From positions 310,001 to 374,000 of the forward strand of contig NZ_JACOQL010000004.1 in NCBI RefSeq assembly GCF_014490725.1: a stretch of 64,000 nt of DNA. The letters are read 5' to 3'. Below are positions 53,578 to 63,112 of this stretch, one piece after another (position 1 is the first letter of the stretch; each line of letters opens with the position of its first letter). A program made the position numbers and the translations under genes. The DNA is from Paracoccus amoyensis. GTDB lineage: Bacteria; Pseudomonadota; Alphaproteobacteria; Rhodobacterales; Rhodobacteraceae. The notes under the pieces were generated by a model, which saw nothing but the letters and a program-made list of their open reading frames with translations, searched no databases and had not been told where the DNA came from.

Positions 53578-54303
53578 TCAGACGAAAAACTGACCGCCAT
53601 TCGCACTGATCGTGGAACCGGTGATAAAGCCCGCATCGTCCGCAGCAAGGAACACGACGGTGCGCGCAATTTCTTCGGGTTCGCCCAGGCGGCCTACCGG
53701 AATCTGCGGGATGATCCGCTCATTCAACACTTTTTCATCGATGGCGCGCACCATTTCCGTGCCGATATAGCCCGGCGCGATGGCGTTGACGGTTATACCA
53801 GCCCGCGCACCTTCCTGTGCCAGCGCTTTGGTAAAGCCAAGATCGCCTGCCTTTGCAGCCGAATAGTTTGCCTGACCCGCCTGGCCCTTCTGACCGTTGA
53901 TCGAACTGATATTGATGATCCGACCGAATTTACGGTCCCGCATACCGCCCCAGACCGGATGCGTCATGTTGAACAGGCCGGTCAGGTTGGTGTCGATAAC
54001 CTCTTTCCACTGTTGCGGGGTCATCTTGTGGAACATCGAATCGCGGGTGATCCCGGCGTTGTTCACCAGCACTGCGACCGGACCCAGCTCATCCTCGACC
54101 TGCTTGATGCCCGCAGCGCAGGCGTCGTAATCGGCGACCGACCACTTGTAGGTCTTGATTCCGGTTGAATCCGTAAACGCTTTGGCTGCGTCGTCATTGC
54201 CAGCATAGTTGGCAGCCACCGTGTAGCCTGCATCTTTCAGCGCTATTGAGATTGCCGCACCAATACCGCGCGAACCACCTGTGACTATTGCAACTTTTGA
54301 CAT
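53578..54303 (-). CDS. phaB: Acetoacetyl-CoA reductase
   Basis: NADPH-dependent short-chain dehydrogenase of 241 residues that reduces acetoacetyl-CoA to (R)-3-hydroxybutyryl-CoA for polyhydroxybutyrate synthesis and the ethylmalonyl-CoA pathway. Cofactor motif TGGSRGIGAAI, VNNAGITRDSMFHKM with the conserved asparagine, and the catalytic ISSINGQKGQAGQANYSAAKAG (Ser, Tyr, Lys) are all visible. Downstream of phaA on the same strand, with an intervening hairpin. Confidence 0.94.
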   Translation of the reverse strand: MSKVAIVTGGSRGIGAAISIALKDAGYTVAANYAGNDDAAKAFTDSTGIKTYKWSVADYDACAAGIKQVEDELGPVAVLVNNAGITRDSMFHKMTPQQWKEVIDTNLTGLFNMTHPVWGGMRDRKFGRIINISSINGQKGQAGQANYSAAKAGDLGFTKALAQEGARAGITVNAIAPGYIGTEMVRAIDEKVLNERIIPQIPVGRLGEPEEIARTVVFLAADDAGFITGSTISANGGQFFV

Positions 54304-54353
54304 GTTGTTTCCCCTCTAGAAAGATGCTCTTGAAATCTTGCTACCGAAACGAA

Positions 54354-54384
54354 GCCGGTTGCGCAATATCATTGCGCAGCCGGC
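54354..54384 (-). terminator. Hairpin between phaA and phaB
   Basis: A 14-base-pair stem (one G-U pair) GCCGGTTGCGCAAT / ATTGCGCAGCCGGC with a 3-base loop, just past the phaA stop. No U-tract follows on the minus strand. It may be a partial terminator or RNA-processing site that lowers phaB relative to phaA. Confidence 0.6.
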
Positions 54385-54390
54385 AATCCA

Positions 54391-55563
54391 TTAACGCTCA
54401 AGGCACAGGGCAACGCCCATGCCGCCGCCAATGCACAGCGTGGCGAGGCCTTTTTTGGCGTCACGCCGCTTCATCTCATACAGCAGCGTGTTCAGGACGC
54501 GCGCGCCCGAGGCACCGATGGGATGGCCGATGGCAATGGCGCCGCCATTCACGTTTACGATGTCCGGGTCCCAACCCATTTCCTTGTTCACGGCCAAGGC
54601 TTGAGCCGCGAAGGCTTCGTTGGCTTCGATCAGGTCCAGATCGTCGACGGACCAGCCGGCTTTTTCCAGCGCTTTGCGGCTGGCATATACCGGACCAACA
54701 CCCATGATTGCGGGATCCAGACCTGCGGTCGCGTAAGATGCGATGCGTGCCAGTGGGGTCAGGCCACGGCGGGCAGCCTCTTCCTCGCTCATGACCATGA
54801 CCGCAGCCGCGCCGTCGTTCAGACCCGATGCGTTGCCAGCCGTCACCGTGCCGTCCTTCGTGAAGGCAGGGCGCAGTTTCTGCATGGCTTCCAGCGTTGC
54901 GCCGTGGCGGATATATTCGTCCTTATCCACGACAATATCGCCCTTCCGGGTCTTGACGGTATAGCCGACGATCTCTTCATCGAACTTACCGGCCTTCTGC
55001 GCAGCTTCGGCCTTGTTCTGCGATGCGACGGCAAATTCGTCCTGCGCTTCGCGTGTGATCTGCCACTTTTCAGCGACGTTTTCGGCGGTCTGGCCCATGT
55101 GGTAATTGTTGAACGCATCCCACAGGCCGTCTTTGATCATCGTATCAACCGCCTGCATGTCGCCCATTTTTTGGCCGGACCGCAGATAAGACGCGTGTGG
55201 AGCCAGCGACATGCTTTCCTGTCCACCAGCAATAACCACGTTGGCATCACCAAGGCTGACCTGCTGCGCTGCCAAAGCGACGGCACGCAATCCCGATCCG
55301 CAAACCTGGTTCAGAACCCAAGCGGCCGATTCCTTCGGCAGTCCGGCATTGATATGGGCCTGACGGCCCGGGTTTTGCCCCTGAGCGGCGGTCAAGACCT
55401 GACCCAGGATCGTCTCGCTGATTTCTGCGGGATCGACGCCAGCACGGGCGACAACCTCTTTCAGAACAGTCGCGCCCAGATCGTGGGCGGGGACGTTTGC
55501 GAACGATCCAAGAAAACTGCCGACCGGGGTGCGGGCGGCGGAAACAATAACTGCTTTGGTCAT
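54391..55563 (-). CDS. phaA: Acetyl-CoA acetyltransferase (beta-ketothiolase)
   Basis: Condenses two acetyl-CoA to acetoacetyl-CoA, or cleaves it in reverse. A complete thiolase of 390 residues: nucleophilic cysteine C88 in [30 protein letters not shown] with the catalytic histidine, and the C-terminal [11 protein letters not shown] cysteine. First gene of the phaAB pair. Confidence 0.95.
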   Translation of the reverse strand: MTKAVIVSAARTPVGSFLGSFANVPAHDLGATVLKEVVARAGVDPAEISETILGQVLTAAQGQNPGRQAHINAGLPKESAAWVLNQVCGSGLRAVALAAQQVSLGDANVVIAGGQESMSLAPHASYLRSGQKMGDMQAVDTMIKDGLWDAFNNYHMGQTAENVAEKWQITREAQDEFAVASQNKAEAAQKAGKFDEEIVGYTVKTRKGDIVVDKDEYIRHGATLEAMQKLRPAFTKDGTVTAGNASGLNDGAAAVMVMSEEEAARRGLTPLARIASYATAGLDPAIMGVGPVYASRKALEKAGWSVDDLDLIEANEAFAAQALAVNKEMGWDPDIVNVNGGAIAIGHPIGASGARVLNTLLYEMKRRDAKKGLATLCIGGGMGVALCLER

Positions 55564-55686
55564 GACGGGCTCCTTCCCAACGATGCCAAAAAAAATGGCG
55601 AATCGTGATTAGGATGCGGGTTCGTGTCGTGGCGTCAAGCAGATCGCAACTTTTACGTGCAGTTTACGAACCCGAAACGTCCATTT

Positions 55687-56505
55687 TCAGCGCACCGCCG
55701 CCGTCGGAGGAGACCGCCATGGCGGTGCAATTGTCGGGGCACCGAAATAGTAGCCCTGCATGCAATCAATGCCGTTTTCGATCAGAAAACGGGCATCATC
55801 AGCGGTTTCGACGCATTCCGCGACGGTAAACATGTCGAAATGCTGGGCAATCGACATCAACGCCTTTGTCAGAACCTGATTGTCCCGATTTTCCAGGATG
55901 TTGCGGATGAATTGGCCGTCGATCTTGATCATGTCGAAACAAAAATCGCGCAGATAGCGGAACGAGGTGTAGCCCGCCCCGAAATCGTCCAATGCCAGAC
56001 TGATTCCCTGTCGATGCACTTCACGCATGAATGCATTCACCTGATCAGGCATATCCATGGCCGAACTTTCGGTGATTTCCAGAATCAGGCGTTCCCCGAC
56101 ATTCGGATCGGCTGCAAGGCCGTTGCGCAGTGTTTCCATCCAGGCCGGATAGTCGATCGAACGTGCCGACATGTTGATTGAAAGCCGCAAAACCGGGTTT
56201 TCCAGCAAGGCGTTCAGGCCCAGCGACAGCGACAGGCAGTCAATCTTGCGGCCAAGTTCCGTGGTTTCTGCGGCAGGCATGAAGTCACGCAAGGGCACGA
56301 TACGTCCGGTATCGTCCATGATCCGAATCAAGCCTTCGTAAAATGCGGGTCGTCCCGTCCGTTCCGCTTGAACGATAGGCTGGAAGGCCAGCATACCATT
56401 GCCTTTGGCGACCGCTGCGGTCACCGCAGGAAGTGTCAGTCGATCCTGCCGGTTGATCGCATGGTCCAGCGGCGAAGTCTTGGAAGGCGGGGTGCCGTTT
56501 GTCAC
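55687..56505 (-). CDS. Stand-alone EAL domain protein (c-di-GMP phosphodiesterase)
   Basis: Protein of 272 residues made of a single EAL domain with a short N-terminal extension and no GGDEF, PAS or membrane segment. The signature is EGLIR rather than EALxR. Other catalytic and metal residues are present: INMSARS, LEITES, LALDDFGAGYTS, IKIDGQFI, AECVET and QGYYFG. Active hydrolysis of cyclic di-GMP is therefore likely. The gene is divergent from tag. Confidence 0.9.
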   Translation of the reverse strand: MTNGTPPSKTSPLDHAINRQDRLTLPAVTAAVAKGNGMLAFQPIVQAERTGRPAFYEGLIRIMDDTGRIVPLRDFMPAAETTELGRKIDCLSLSLGLNALLENPVLRLSINMSARSIDYPAWMETLRNGLAADPNVGERLILEITESSAMDMPDQVNAFMREVHRQGISLALDDFGAGYTSFRYLRDFCFDMIKIDGQFIRNILENRDNQVLTKALMSIAQHFDMFTVAECVETADDARFLIENGIDCMQGYYFGAPTIAPPWRSPPTAAVR

Positions 56506-56606
56506 GTCGAACCTCGGGTATAGCGTCTGTTAGATTCGTATGTTGAATGTGATCCCCTAAAATCGTGTAAAGACGTAGGCATTTCAGGAATCGAGGTTAA
56601 CGGATC

Positions 56607-57185
56607 ATGAGCGCGCACTGCACATGGTGTGGCACCGACCCGCTTTATGTCGCTTATCACGATGAGGAATGGGGCGTGCCCGAATATGAGTCGCGTGCCT
56701 TGTGGGAAAAGCTTGTGCTGGATGGGTTTCAGGCCGGCTTGAGCTGGATTACGATTCTGCGGAAACGCGATGCTTTTCGGGAAGAGTTCGACGATTTCGA
56801 CCCCGAAAAGATCGCGTTGTGGGATGCCGCGCGAATCGAAAAGGCACTGCAAAACCCCGGCATTGTCCGCCATCGCGGCAAGATTGTGGCGACGGTGAAA
56901 GGCGCGCAATTATTCCTGGACATCGAAAAGGAAGAAGGCTTTGCCAACTGGCTTTGGTCTTTTGTCGGCGGCAAACCGATCCAGAATAATTTCAGCACCA
57001 TGTCGCAGGTGCCGACGGCCACGCCCGAATCAACCGCAATGTCAAAAGCACTGAAAAAGCGGGGCTTCAATTTTTGCGGACCGGTGATCGTTTACGCCTT
57101 CATGCAGGCAACCGGCATGGTCAACGACCATATGACGGGATGCCCGCGTCACGCCGATCTTAGCCGTCCATCAACTGTCGGATAA
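56607..57185 (+). CDS. tag: DNA-3-methyladenine glycosylase I
   Basis: Base-excision repair enzyme of 192 residues that removes 3-methyladenine. The zinc-binding residues characteristic of Tag are visible: C5 and H18 near the start (CTWCGTDPLYVAYHDEEWG) and HMTGC near the end. EKLVLDGFQAGLSWITIL carries the base-recognition pocket. Its 3' end overlaps the convergent thioredoxin-like gene by 26 bases. Confidence 0.95.
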   Translation: MSAHCTWCGTDPLYVAYHDEEWGVPEYESRALWEKLVLDGFQAGLSWITILRKRDAFREEFDDFDPEKIALWDAARIEKALQNPGIVRHRGKIVATVKGAQLFLDIEKEEGFANWLWSFVGGKPIQNNFSTMSQVPTATPESTAMSKALKKRGFNFCGPVIVYAFMQATGMVNDHMTGCPRHADLSRPSTVG

Positions 57186-57708
57186 CCTGTTTCGCGGGGT
57201 CGCTGGCCCAATCGGCATCGCCCAGCAAGCGGGCGACTTCGTTGCCGTCGCGGTCGATCAGAACTGTGACGGGCAGCCCGACAACACCCATCTGGCGGGC
57301 CAGTTGCTGACGCGGGTCCAGCAGAACGGGCAGATTTTCAACGCCGTTTTCTTCAAAGAACCGGTCAATCTTTTCGGGCGGGTTGCGGCCTGTGGCGACG
57401 GGCACGACCTGGAAATCATCGCCGCCCATTTCGGCCTGCAACTGATCCAGCGAGGGCATCTCTTCCCGGCAGGGTGCGCACCAGGTCGCCCAGAAATTCA
57501 GCAACACGACTTTGCCTTTGTAATCGGCAAGCGTATGCGTATTCCCATCCGGGTCGGCGAATTCGGTGTCGGGCAGCGGCTGGGCATCCGTCGATGGGAC
57601 CAGCTTTTCCAAACCGGCCTGTTGGGCGGCCTGCCAGTCCACCCCGTCGGCCAAGGCGGCATTTGCACCGAAAACCAGTGCCGTATAAAGCAGGACAGAA
57701 CGCAGCAT
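57160..57708 (-). CDS. TlpA-like periplasmic thiol-disulfide oxidoreductase
   Basis: Thioredoxin-fold protein of 182 residues with a signal sequence and the active site WCAPC in [31 protein letters not shown] holds the cis-proline region. I chose the ATG at 57708, preceded by GGAGGTA; the frame continues upstream. Such proteins keep periplasmic cysteines reduced, often for cytochrome c or copper-site maturation. The specific client is unknown. Divergent from argH, 22 bases apart. Confidence 0.9.
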   Translation of the reverse strand: MLRSVLLYTALVFGANAALADGVDWQAAQQAGLEKLVPSTDAQPLPDTEFADPDGNTHTLADYKGKVVLLNFWATWCAPCREEMPSLDQLQAEMGGDDFQVVPVATGRNPPEKIDRFFEENGVENLPVLLDPRQQLARQMGVVGLPVTVLIDRDGNEVARLLGDADWASDPAKQVIRQLMDG

Positions 57709-57730
57709 ATTACCTCCGAAGGACGCATCA

Positions 57731-59137
57731 ATGACCGACCGGCCCCAAAACAAGGACGCCGCCAACAGCATGTGGGGCGGACGTTTTGCCGCCGGACCGG
57801 ACGCGATCATGGAGGCGATCAATGCCTCGATCGGGTTCGACCGTCGGCTTTATGCCCAGGATATCCGGGGCAGCCGGGCCCATGCCGCCATGTTGGCAGC
57901 GCAGGGCATCATCAGCGATAGCGATGCAAAGGCCATCGGGGAAGGCCTGCTCACCGTATTGTCAGAGATCGAGGCAGGAGATTTTCCGTTCCGCACCGCG
58001 CTGGAAGATATTCACATGAATGTCGAAGCGCGGTTGAAGGAAATCATCGGCGAACCTGCCGGACGTCTGCATACGGGCCGTTCGCGCAACGATCAGGTGG
58101 CGACTGACTTCCGCCTGTGGGTCCGTGACCAATGCGATGCGGCGATTGAAGGTCTGCAAGCACTGATCCGCGCGGCTTTGTCGCAGGCCGAGGCGGGGGC
58201 TGATTGGGTGATGCCGGGCTTTACCCATCTGCAGACCGCGCAGCCGGTGACATGGGGGCATCACATGATGGCCTATGTCGAGATGTTCGGGCGCGATCTG
58301 TCACGTTTTCAGGATGCGCGGGCGCGGATGAACGAATCACCCTTGGGCGCGGCGGCGCTGGCCGGGACCGGCTATCCGATTGACCGCGATGCGACGGCCC
58401 GCGCGTTGGGCTTTGACCGCCCGATGGCCAACAGCCTTGATGCCGTGTCGGATCGCGATTTCGCGCTGGAATTCCTGTCAGCCGCCAGCATTTGCGCCGT
58501 CCACCTGTCACGACTGGCCGAGGAGTTGGTGATCTGGTCGTCGGCCCAGTTCCGTTTTGTGTCGATGTCGGACAAATGGTCCACTGGCAGCAGCATCATG
58601 CCGCAAAAGCGCAACCCCGATGCCGCAGAGCTGATTCGTGCCAAGATTGGTCGTATCCTCGGCGCGACCGTGGCCCTGTTCACGGTGATGAAGGGCCTGC
58701 CGCTGGCCTATTCCAAGGACATGCAGGAAGATAAGGAACAGGTCTTTGATGCCGCCGACAACCTGATGCTGGCGCTGGCCGCGATGGCGGGAATGCTGTC
58801 CGATCTGACCGCAAACCGGGACAAGATGGAGGCTGCGGCCTCGGCCGGGTTCTCGACTGCGACGGATTTGGCGGATTGGCTGGTGCGCGAAGCGGGCCTG
58901 CCGTTCCGTGACGCGCATCATGTGACCGGCTCACTGGTGGCATTGGCCGAAAGCAAAGGCGTCGATCTGTCCGATCTGACGCTGGCACAGATGAAATCGG
59001 TCCATGATGCCATCACCGATGATATCTTCGGCGTTTTGGGCGTTCACAACTCGGTCGCGTCACGGCAAAGCTATGGGGGAACGGCACCGGATCAGGTGCG
59101 GGCACAAATCACACGCTGGAAGGAGAAGCTGGCATGA
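57731..59137 (+). CDS. argH: Argininosuccinate lyase
   Basis: Splits argininosuccinate into arginine and fumarate. In the 468 residues the flexible-loop signature [12 protein letters not shown] with the catalytic serine is near residue 285, and GRSRNDQ and [14 protein letters not shown] are also visible. First gene of argH-lptM-lysA; its stop overlaps the small lipoprotein start (ATGA). Confidence 0.97.
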   Translation: MTDRPQNKDAANSMWGGRFAAGPDAIMEAINASIGFDRRLYAQDIRGSRAHAAMLAAQGIISDSDAKAIGEGLLTVLSEIEAGDFPFRTALEDIHMNVEARLKEIIGEPAGRLHTGRSRNDQVATDFRLWVRDQCDAAIEGLQALIRAALSQAEAGADWVMPGFTHLQTAQPVTWGHHMMAYVEMFGRDLSRFQDARARMNESPLGAAALAGTGYPIDRDATARALGFDRPMANSLDAVSDRDFALEFLSAASICAVHLSRLAEELVIWSSAQFRFVSMSDKWSTGSSIMPQKRNPDAAELIRAKIGRILGATVALFTVMKGLPLAYSKDMQEDKEQVFDAADNLMLALAAMAGMLSDLTANRDKMEAAASAGFSTATDLADWLVREAGLPFRDAHHVTGSLVALAESKGVDLSDLTLAQMKSVHDAITDDIFGVLGVHNSVASRQSYGGTAPDQVRAQITRWKEKLA

Positions 59138-59295
59138 AGGGTGTAGGTCTTGTCGTTGCGGCGGCGGTTGTCATGGTGCTGCAGGGCTGCGGCGTCGATG
59201 GCCCGCCTGAACGTCCAGCTGCTCCCGCAACGGCACCGAAATCGAACGTGTCGATTTCTGGCTATGGTGTGATGGGCGTGCAGACGGAACTGTAA
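59134..59295 (+). CDS. lptM: LptM-like small lipoprotein (YifL family)
   Basis: Lipoprotein of 53 residues: hydrophobic signal sequence, then a cysteine in [13 protein letters not shown]. This matches the YifL/LptM pattern GCGxxGPxxxP. In E. coli LptM helps LptD mature in the outer membrane. Position between argH and lysA, with overlapping start and stop codons on both sides, is the neighbourhood I expect for the alphaproteobacterial version. A ribosome binding site (GGAAGGAGAAG) sits upstream of 59134. Confidence 0.8.
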   Translation: MKGVGLVVAAAVVMVLQGCGVDGPPERPAAPATAPKSNVSISGYGVMGVQTEL

Positions 59296-60560
59296 TGGAC
59301 CATTTCAACTATCGCGATGGTGTCTTGTGTGCCGAAGGCGTGCCGTTGTCCCGCATTGCGGAACAGGTTGGCACGCCGGTCTATGTCTATTCGACGGCGA
59401 CGCTGAGCCGCCATTTCGGTCTGTTTCAGCAGGCGCTGGACTGGACCGATCATCTGGTCTGCTTCGCGGTCAAGGCCAACAGCAATCTGGCCGTTCTGAA
59501 GCTGATGGGCGATTTGGGCGCGGGCATGGATGTTGTTTCGGGCGGGGAATATGCGCGGGCGAGGGCCGCCGGAGTGCCCGGCAGCCGCATCGTGTTTTCC
59601 GGCGTCGGTAAAACGCGCGCGGAAATGCGGCAGGCGATCGAGGGCGGCATCCGGCAGTTCAACATCGAATCAGAGCCTGAGATGCGCATCCTGTCGGAAA
59701 TAGCCGCCAGCATGGGCGCCGAGGTTCCGATTGCGATACGGGTCAACCCGGATGTCGATGCCAAGACGCATGAAAAGATCGCAACCGGAAAATCCGAAAA
59801 CAAATTCGGGATCCCGATTGCCAAATCGCGCGAGGTTTATGCCGAAGCGGCAAAGCTGCCCGGTCTGAAGGTCGTCGGCGTGGATGTGCATATCGGCAGC
59901 CAGTTGACCGATCTTGGGCCTTATCGTCAGGCCTATGCCAAGATCGCGGAACTGACCGGGGTTCTGCGTGCGGACGGCCATCGGATCACCCGGCTGGATC
60001 TGGGCGGCGGTTTGGGCATTCCCTATCGCCGCGACAATAACGCACCACCATTGCCCATCGAATACGGGCAGGTGATCCGCGACACCGTCGGCCACCTGAA
60101 CTGTGAAATCGAGATCGAACCGGGGCGAAACATCGTTGGCAATGCAGGTGTTCTGCTGTCGCAAGTCATTTATGTGAAGCATGGCGAGGGCCGCGATTTT
60201 CTGATCGTCGATGCGGCGATGAATGATCTGTTGCGCCCGGCCATGTATGGTGCCCATCATGATATCGTCCCGGTGATCGAGCCTGGGTCGGATAACGACT
60301 ATCAGCCGTTTGATGTGGTGGGGCCTGTCTGCGAATCGGGCGATACGTTCCAGAAAGGCACGTCACTGCCGGTGATGGCCGATGGCGACCTGATCGCCTT
60401 CCGTTCTGCCGGGGCATATGGCGCTGTCATGGCGTCTGAATATAATTCCCGCCCTCTGGTGCCGGAAGTATTGGTCAGCGGCGATCAATTCGCTGTCATC
60501 AGGGCACGACCGACATATGAGGAAATGCTGTCTCGGGATAGCATTCCGGAATGGCTTTAA
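59295..60560 (+). CDS. lysA: Diaminopimelate decarboxylase
   Basis: PLP enzyme of 421 residues that decarboxylates meso-diaminopimelate to lysine. The PLP lysine is K60 in FAVKANSN. HIGSQLTDLGPY, GGGLGIPYR, and CESGDTFQKGTSLP in the second domain are standard. Starts at the last base of the lptM stop codon (TAATG). Its 3' end overlaps the next gene by ten bases. Confidence 0.96.
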   Translation: MDHFNYRDGVLCAEGVPLSRIAEQVGTPVYVYSTATLSRHFGLFQQALDWTDHLVCFAVKANSNLAVLKLMGDLGAGMDVVSGGEYARARAAGVPGSRIVFSGVGKTRAEMRQAIEGGIRQFNIESEPEMRILSEIAASMGAEVPIAIRVNPDVDAKTHEKIATGKSENKFGIPIAKSREVYAEAAKLPGLKVVGVDVHIGSQLTDLGPYRQAYAKIAELTGVLRADGHRITRLDLGGGLGIPYRRDNNAPPLPIEYGQVIRDTVGHLNCEIEIEPGRNIVGNAGVLLSQVIYVKHGEGRDFLIVDAAMNDLLRPAMYGAHHDIVPVIEPGSDNDYQPFDVVGPVCESGDTFQKGTSLPVMADGDLIAFRSAGAYGAVMASEYNSRPLVPEVLVSGDQFAVIRARPTYEEMLSRDSIPEWL

Positions 60561-63109
60561 CGCGTCACCAGAACGATGTGAAAAAGCCGGGGGCTGTCAG
60601 CCCCCGGACCCCCGAGGGTATTTCAGCAAAGAAGAACAAGCCCGTTCGGCGTGCGTTGTGGCTGACGGGAGTGGGGATGTTGTGGGAACGTCTGGCAACG
60701 GCGTTCTGGCCGCTGGTAACTTTGCTGGCGCTGCTGTTTGCGTGTCTGGCGCTGGATTTGCTGGCCTTTGTTCCGGCGCGAGCGTTGCTATGGCTGGCTG
60801 CGGGCGTGCTGGTGGCGGTAATTGCTGCGGCGATCTGGGGCGGTTTGCGTTTCAGGCGTGTTCGTCGGGCTGAAGTGGTTGACCGGGTCGATCGCACTTT
60901 GCCGGGGCGCCCGCTGACCGCGCTGTCGGATCGGGCCGCCATTGGCGGTGAGGGCGCTTTGTGGCAGGCGCATCTGGCGCAGATGCAGAAGGTGGCACTG
61001 ACCGCACAGGCTGTCAGGCCAGATGCCCAATTATCGCGGCGCGATCCCTTTGCCCTGCGGTTGGTTGGGTTGGTCGCGCTGGCAATGGCAATGATCTTTG
61101 GCGGTGTTAGCGAAATGGGACGGGGCGTGTCCGCGTTGGCCTCGACTGCGTCGCCGCCGGGGGGGGAATTGGCGCCCGGTGGTCCAAGTTGGGAAGGCTG
61201 GGCCGAGCCGCCCGCCTATACCCGCAGGCCGACGATTTATCTGAACGCGCTGCCCGAGGGTGAGCGGTTGGAGCTGCCCAAGGGAAGCGCCGTCACATTC
61301 CGCCTATATGGAAGCGGCACAGAGGTCACGCAGGATATCGGTGCGGCCCTTGGCGATGATCCTCTGGCGCCCGGTATGCGCGCGGAAAAATCGGGCCGAA
61401 TAGAGATCGGCGATCGCCGCTTTGACGTGAATGTTCTGCCCGATCTGCCGCCCGCAATCCGTGCCGGCAGTCAGCCCGTCAGGCGTGCTGATGGGCGGAT
61501 GGTGCAGGATTATCAGGCCGAGGACGATCATGGTGTTGTGACCGCCAAGGCTGTGATTGATCTGGACCTGACCGGAATTGACCGACGCTTTGGGCTGGCG
61601 GTCGAGCCCGAGCCGCGTGAGGCGGTGGAGTTGTTGTTGCCGATGCCACGGAATGGTGACCGCAAGCAGATCAAAGGGCAGTTGGTCCAGGATCTGTCCC
61701 GGCACCCTTGGGCGAACCTGCCGGTCAAGCTGTCATTGCAGGCGGCGGACGGGATCGAGCAGATGGCAAGCTCTGACCCCATGCAGACGATCTTGCCGGG
61801 GCGGCGCTTTTTCCAGCCACTGGCGGCATCGCTGATTGAAATGCGGCGCGATCTGTTGTGGTCGCGCGAAAATGCGGGCCGCAGCTCCGCGATTTTGCGG
61901 GCAGTCACGTGGCAGCCCGAAGGGTTTGTCGACCAGCGCCTGTATCGCGAATTGCAAGGAGCGGTTCAGATCCTTGATAACAATGAACTGACCGAAAAGC
62001 AGCGCGACGATCTGGCGGAAGCTTTGTGGCAGGCCGCGATCCAGTTGGAGGACGGCGGTTTGTCGGACGCGCTGGCGCGGATGCAGCAGGCGCAGCAAAA
62101 GCTGTCCGAGGCGATCCGCAACGGGGCCAGTCAGGATGAAATCCAGCGCCTGATGGATGAGTTGAAAGAGGCGACGGACGCCTATACCCGCATGTTGGCC
62201 GAGCAAGGTAAGCGTGATCCCGGCGAGCGTTTCACCCGCGATCAGCCAAGCCAGACCATCACCGGCGATCAGATCCAGCAGATGATGGATGAGATCCAGC
62301 GCCTGATGAACGAGGGCCGCATGGCCGAGGCGCAGGTTTTACTGGAGCAGTTCAACCGGATGATGGAAAATCTGCAAATCCGTCAAGGGCAGGGTCAAGG
62401 ACAGGGTGAGGGCTTTGGTGAAGGTCAGCAGGGCGGCGCGATGAACCGTCTGTCCGACAGCCTGAGAGAGCAACAGCGCCTGTCCGATGAAGCCTTCCGC
62501 GACATGCAGGAACAGTTCAGTCAGGGCCAGATCGGGCAGCCGTCCGAAAATTCGGGTGATTTGGCGGATCGCCAGCGGCAACTGCGCGAGGAATTGGGCC
62601 AGCAGCGCGGGTTATTGCCGGGGCAGGGGTCCGAAGACGGCGACAGTGCCGGACGTCAATTGGATGAAGCCGGGCGTGCGATGGAACACGCCGAACAAGC
62701 CTTGCGCGACGGAGATATGTCGGGCGCGATGCAGCGACAGGCCGATGCGATTCAGTCGATGCGTGAAGGGATGCGGGCGCTTGGCTCCATGATGGATCAG
62801 CGTCAGGGCGAAGCCGGTGAGGATGGCGAACAGGCGACGGAAAGTCAGGATGGCCAGCGCGCCTTGGGCGGGCAACGGAATGGGAGTCAGCAAGGGCAAC
62901 GCAACGGTGAACCGACCTTTGATCCGCTGGGCCGAGAGCGCGGTGGCAATGGTGACGTCATCGTGGGCGGTGACAGAATCGGCGAAGGAGAGATTGATCC
63001 TGCGCGTCGTGCCCGTGATTTGCTGGACGAAATTCGTCGTCGCAGCGGACAACGCGACCGTTCCGAGGAAGAGCGTGGTTATCTGGACCGGCTGTTGGAC
63101 CGCTTTTAA
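60551..63109 (+). CDS. DUF4175 / TIGR02302 family membrane protein
   Basis: Large protein of 852 residues seen in alphaproteobacteria, with no proven function. A cytoplasmic N-terminus is followed by two membrane helices (about 50-70 and 77-95) and a third near 173-190. A soluble, partly coiled-coil region follows (about 420-600). The last ~240 residues are rich in Q, G, E and R (RQGQGQGQGEGFGEGQQGG, then repeated EQ/MR-rich segments) and end in a charged tail. The start overlaps the lysA stop; a later in-frame start is possible. Family assignment is by general resemblance. Confidence 0.7.
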   Translation: MALTRHQNDVKKPGAVSPRTPEGISAKKNKPVRRALWLTGVGMLWERLATAFWPLVTLLALLFACLALDLLAFVPARALLWLAAGVLVAVIAAAIWGGLRFRRVRRAEVVDRVDRTLPGRPLTALSDRAAIGGEGALWQAHLAQMQKVALTAQAVRPDAQLSRRDPFALRLVGLVALAMAMIFGGVSEMGRGVSALASTASPPGGELAPGGPSWEGWAEPPAYTRRPTIYLNALPEGERLELPKGSAVTFRLYGSGTEVTQDIGAALGDDPLAPGMRAEKSGRIEIGDRRFDVNVLPDLPPAIRAGSQPVRRADGRMVQDYQAEDDHGVVTAKAVIDLDLTGIDRRFGLAVEPEPREAVELLLPMPRNGDRKQIKGQLVQDLSRHPWANLPVKLSLQAADGIEQMASSDPMQTILPGRRFFQPLAASLIEMRRDLLWSRENAGRSSAILRAVTWQPEGFVDQRLYRELQGAVQILDNNELTEKQRDDLAEALWQAAIQLEDGGLSDALARMQQAQQKLSEAIRNGASQDEIQRLMDELKEATDAYTRMLAEQGKRDPGERFTRDQPSQTITGDQIQQMMDEIQRLMNEGRMAEAQVLLEQFNRMMENLQIRQGQGQGQGEGFGEGQQGGAMNRLSDSLREQQRLSDEAFRDMQEQFSQGQIGQPSENSGDLADRQRQLREELGQQRGLLPGQGSEDGDSAGRQLDEAGRAMEHAEQALRDGDMSGAMQRQADAIQSMREGMRALGSMMDQRQGEAGEDGEQATESQDGQRALGGQRNGSQQGQRNGEPTFDPLGRERGGNGDVIVGGDRIGEGEIDPARRARDLLDEIRRRSGQRDRSEEERGYLDRLLDRF

Positions 63110-63112
63110 GCG

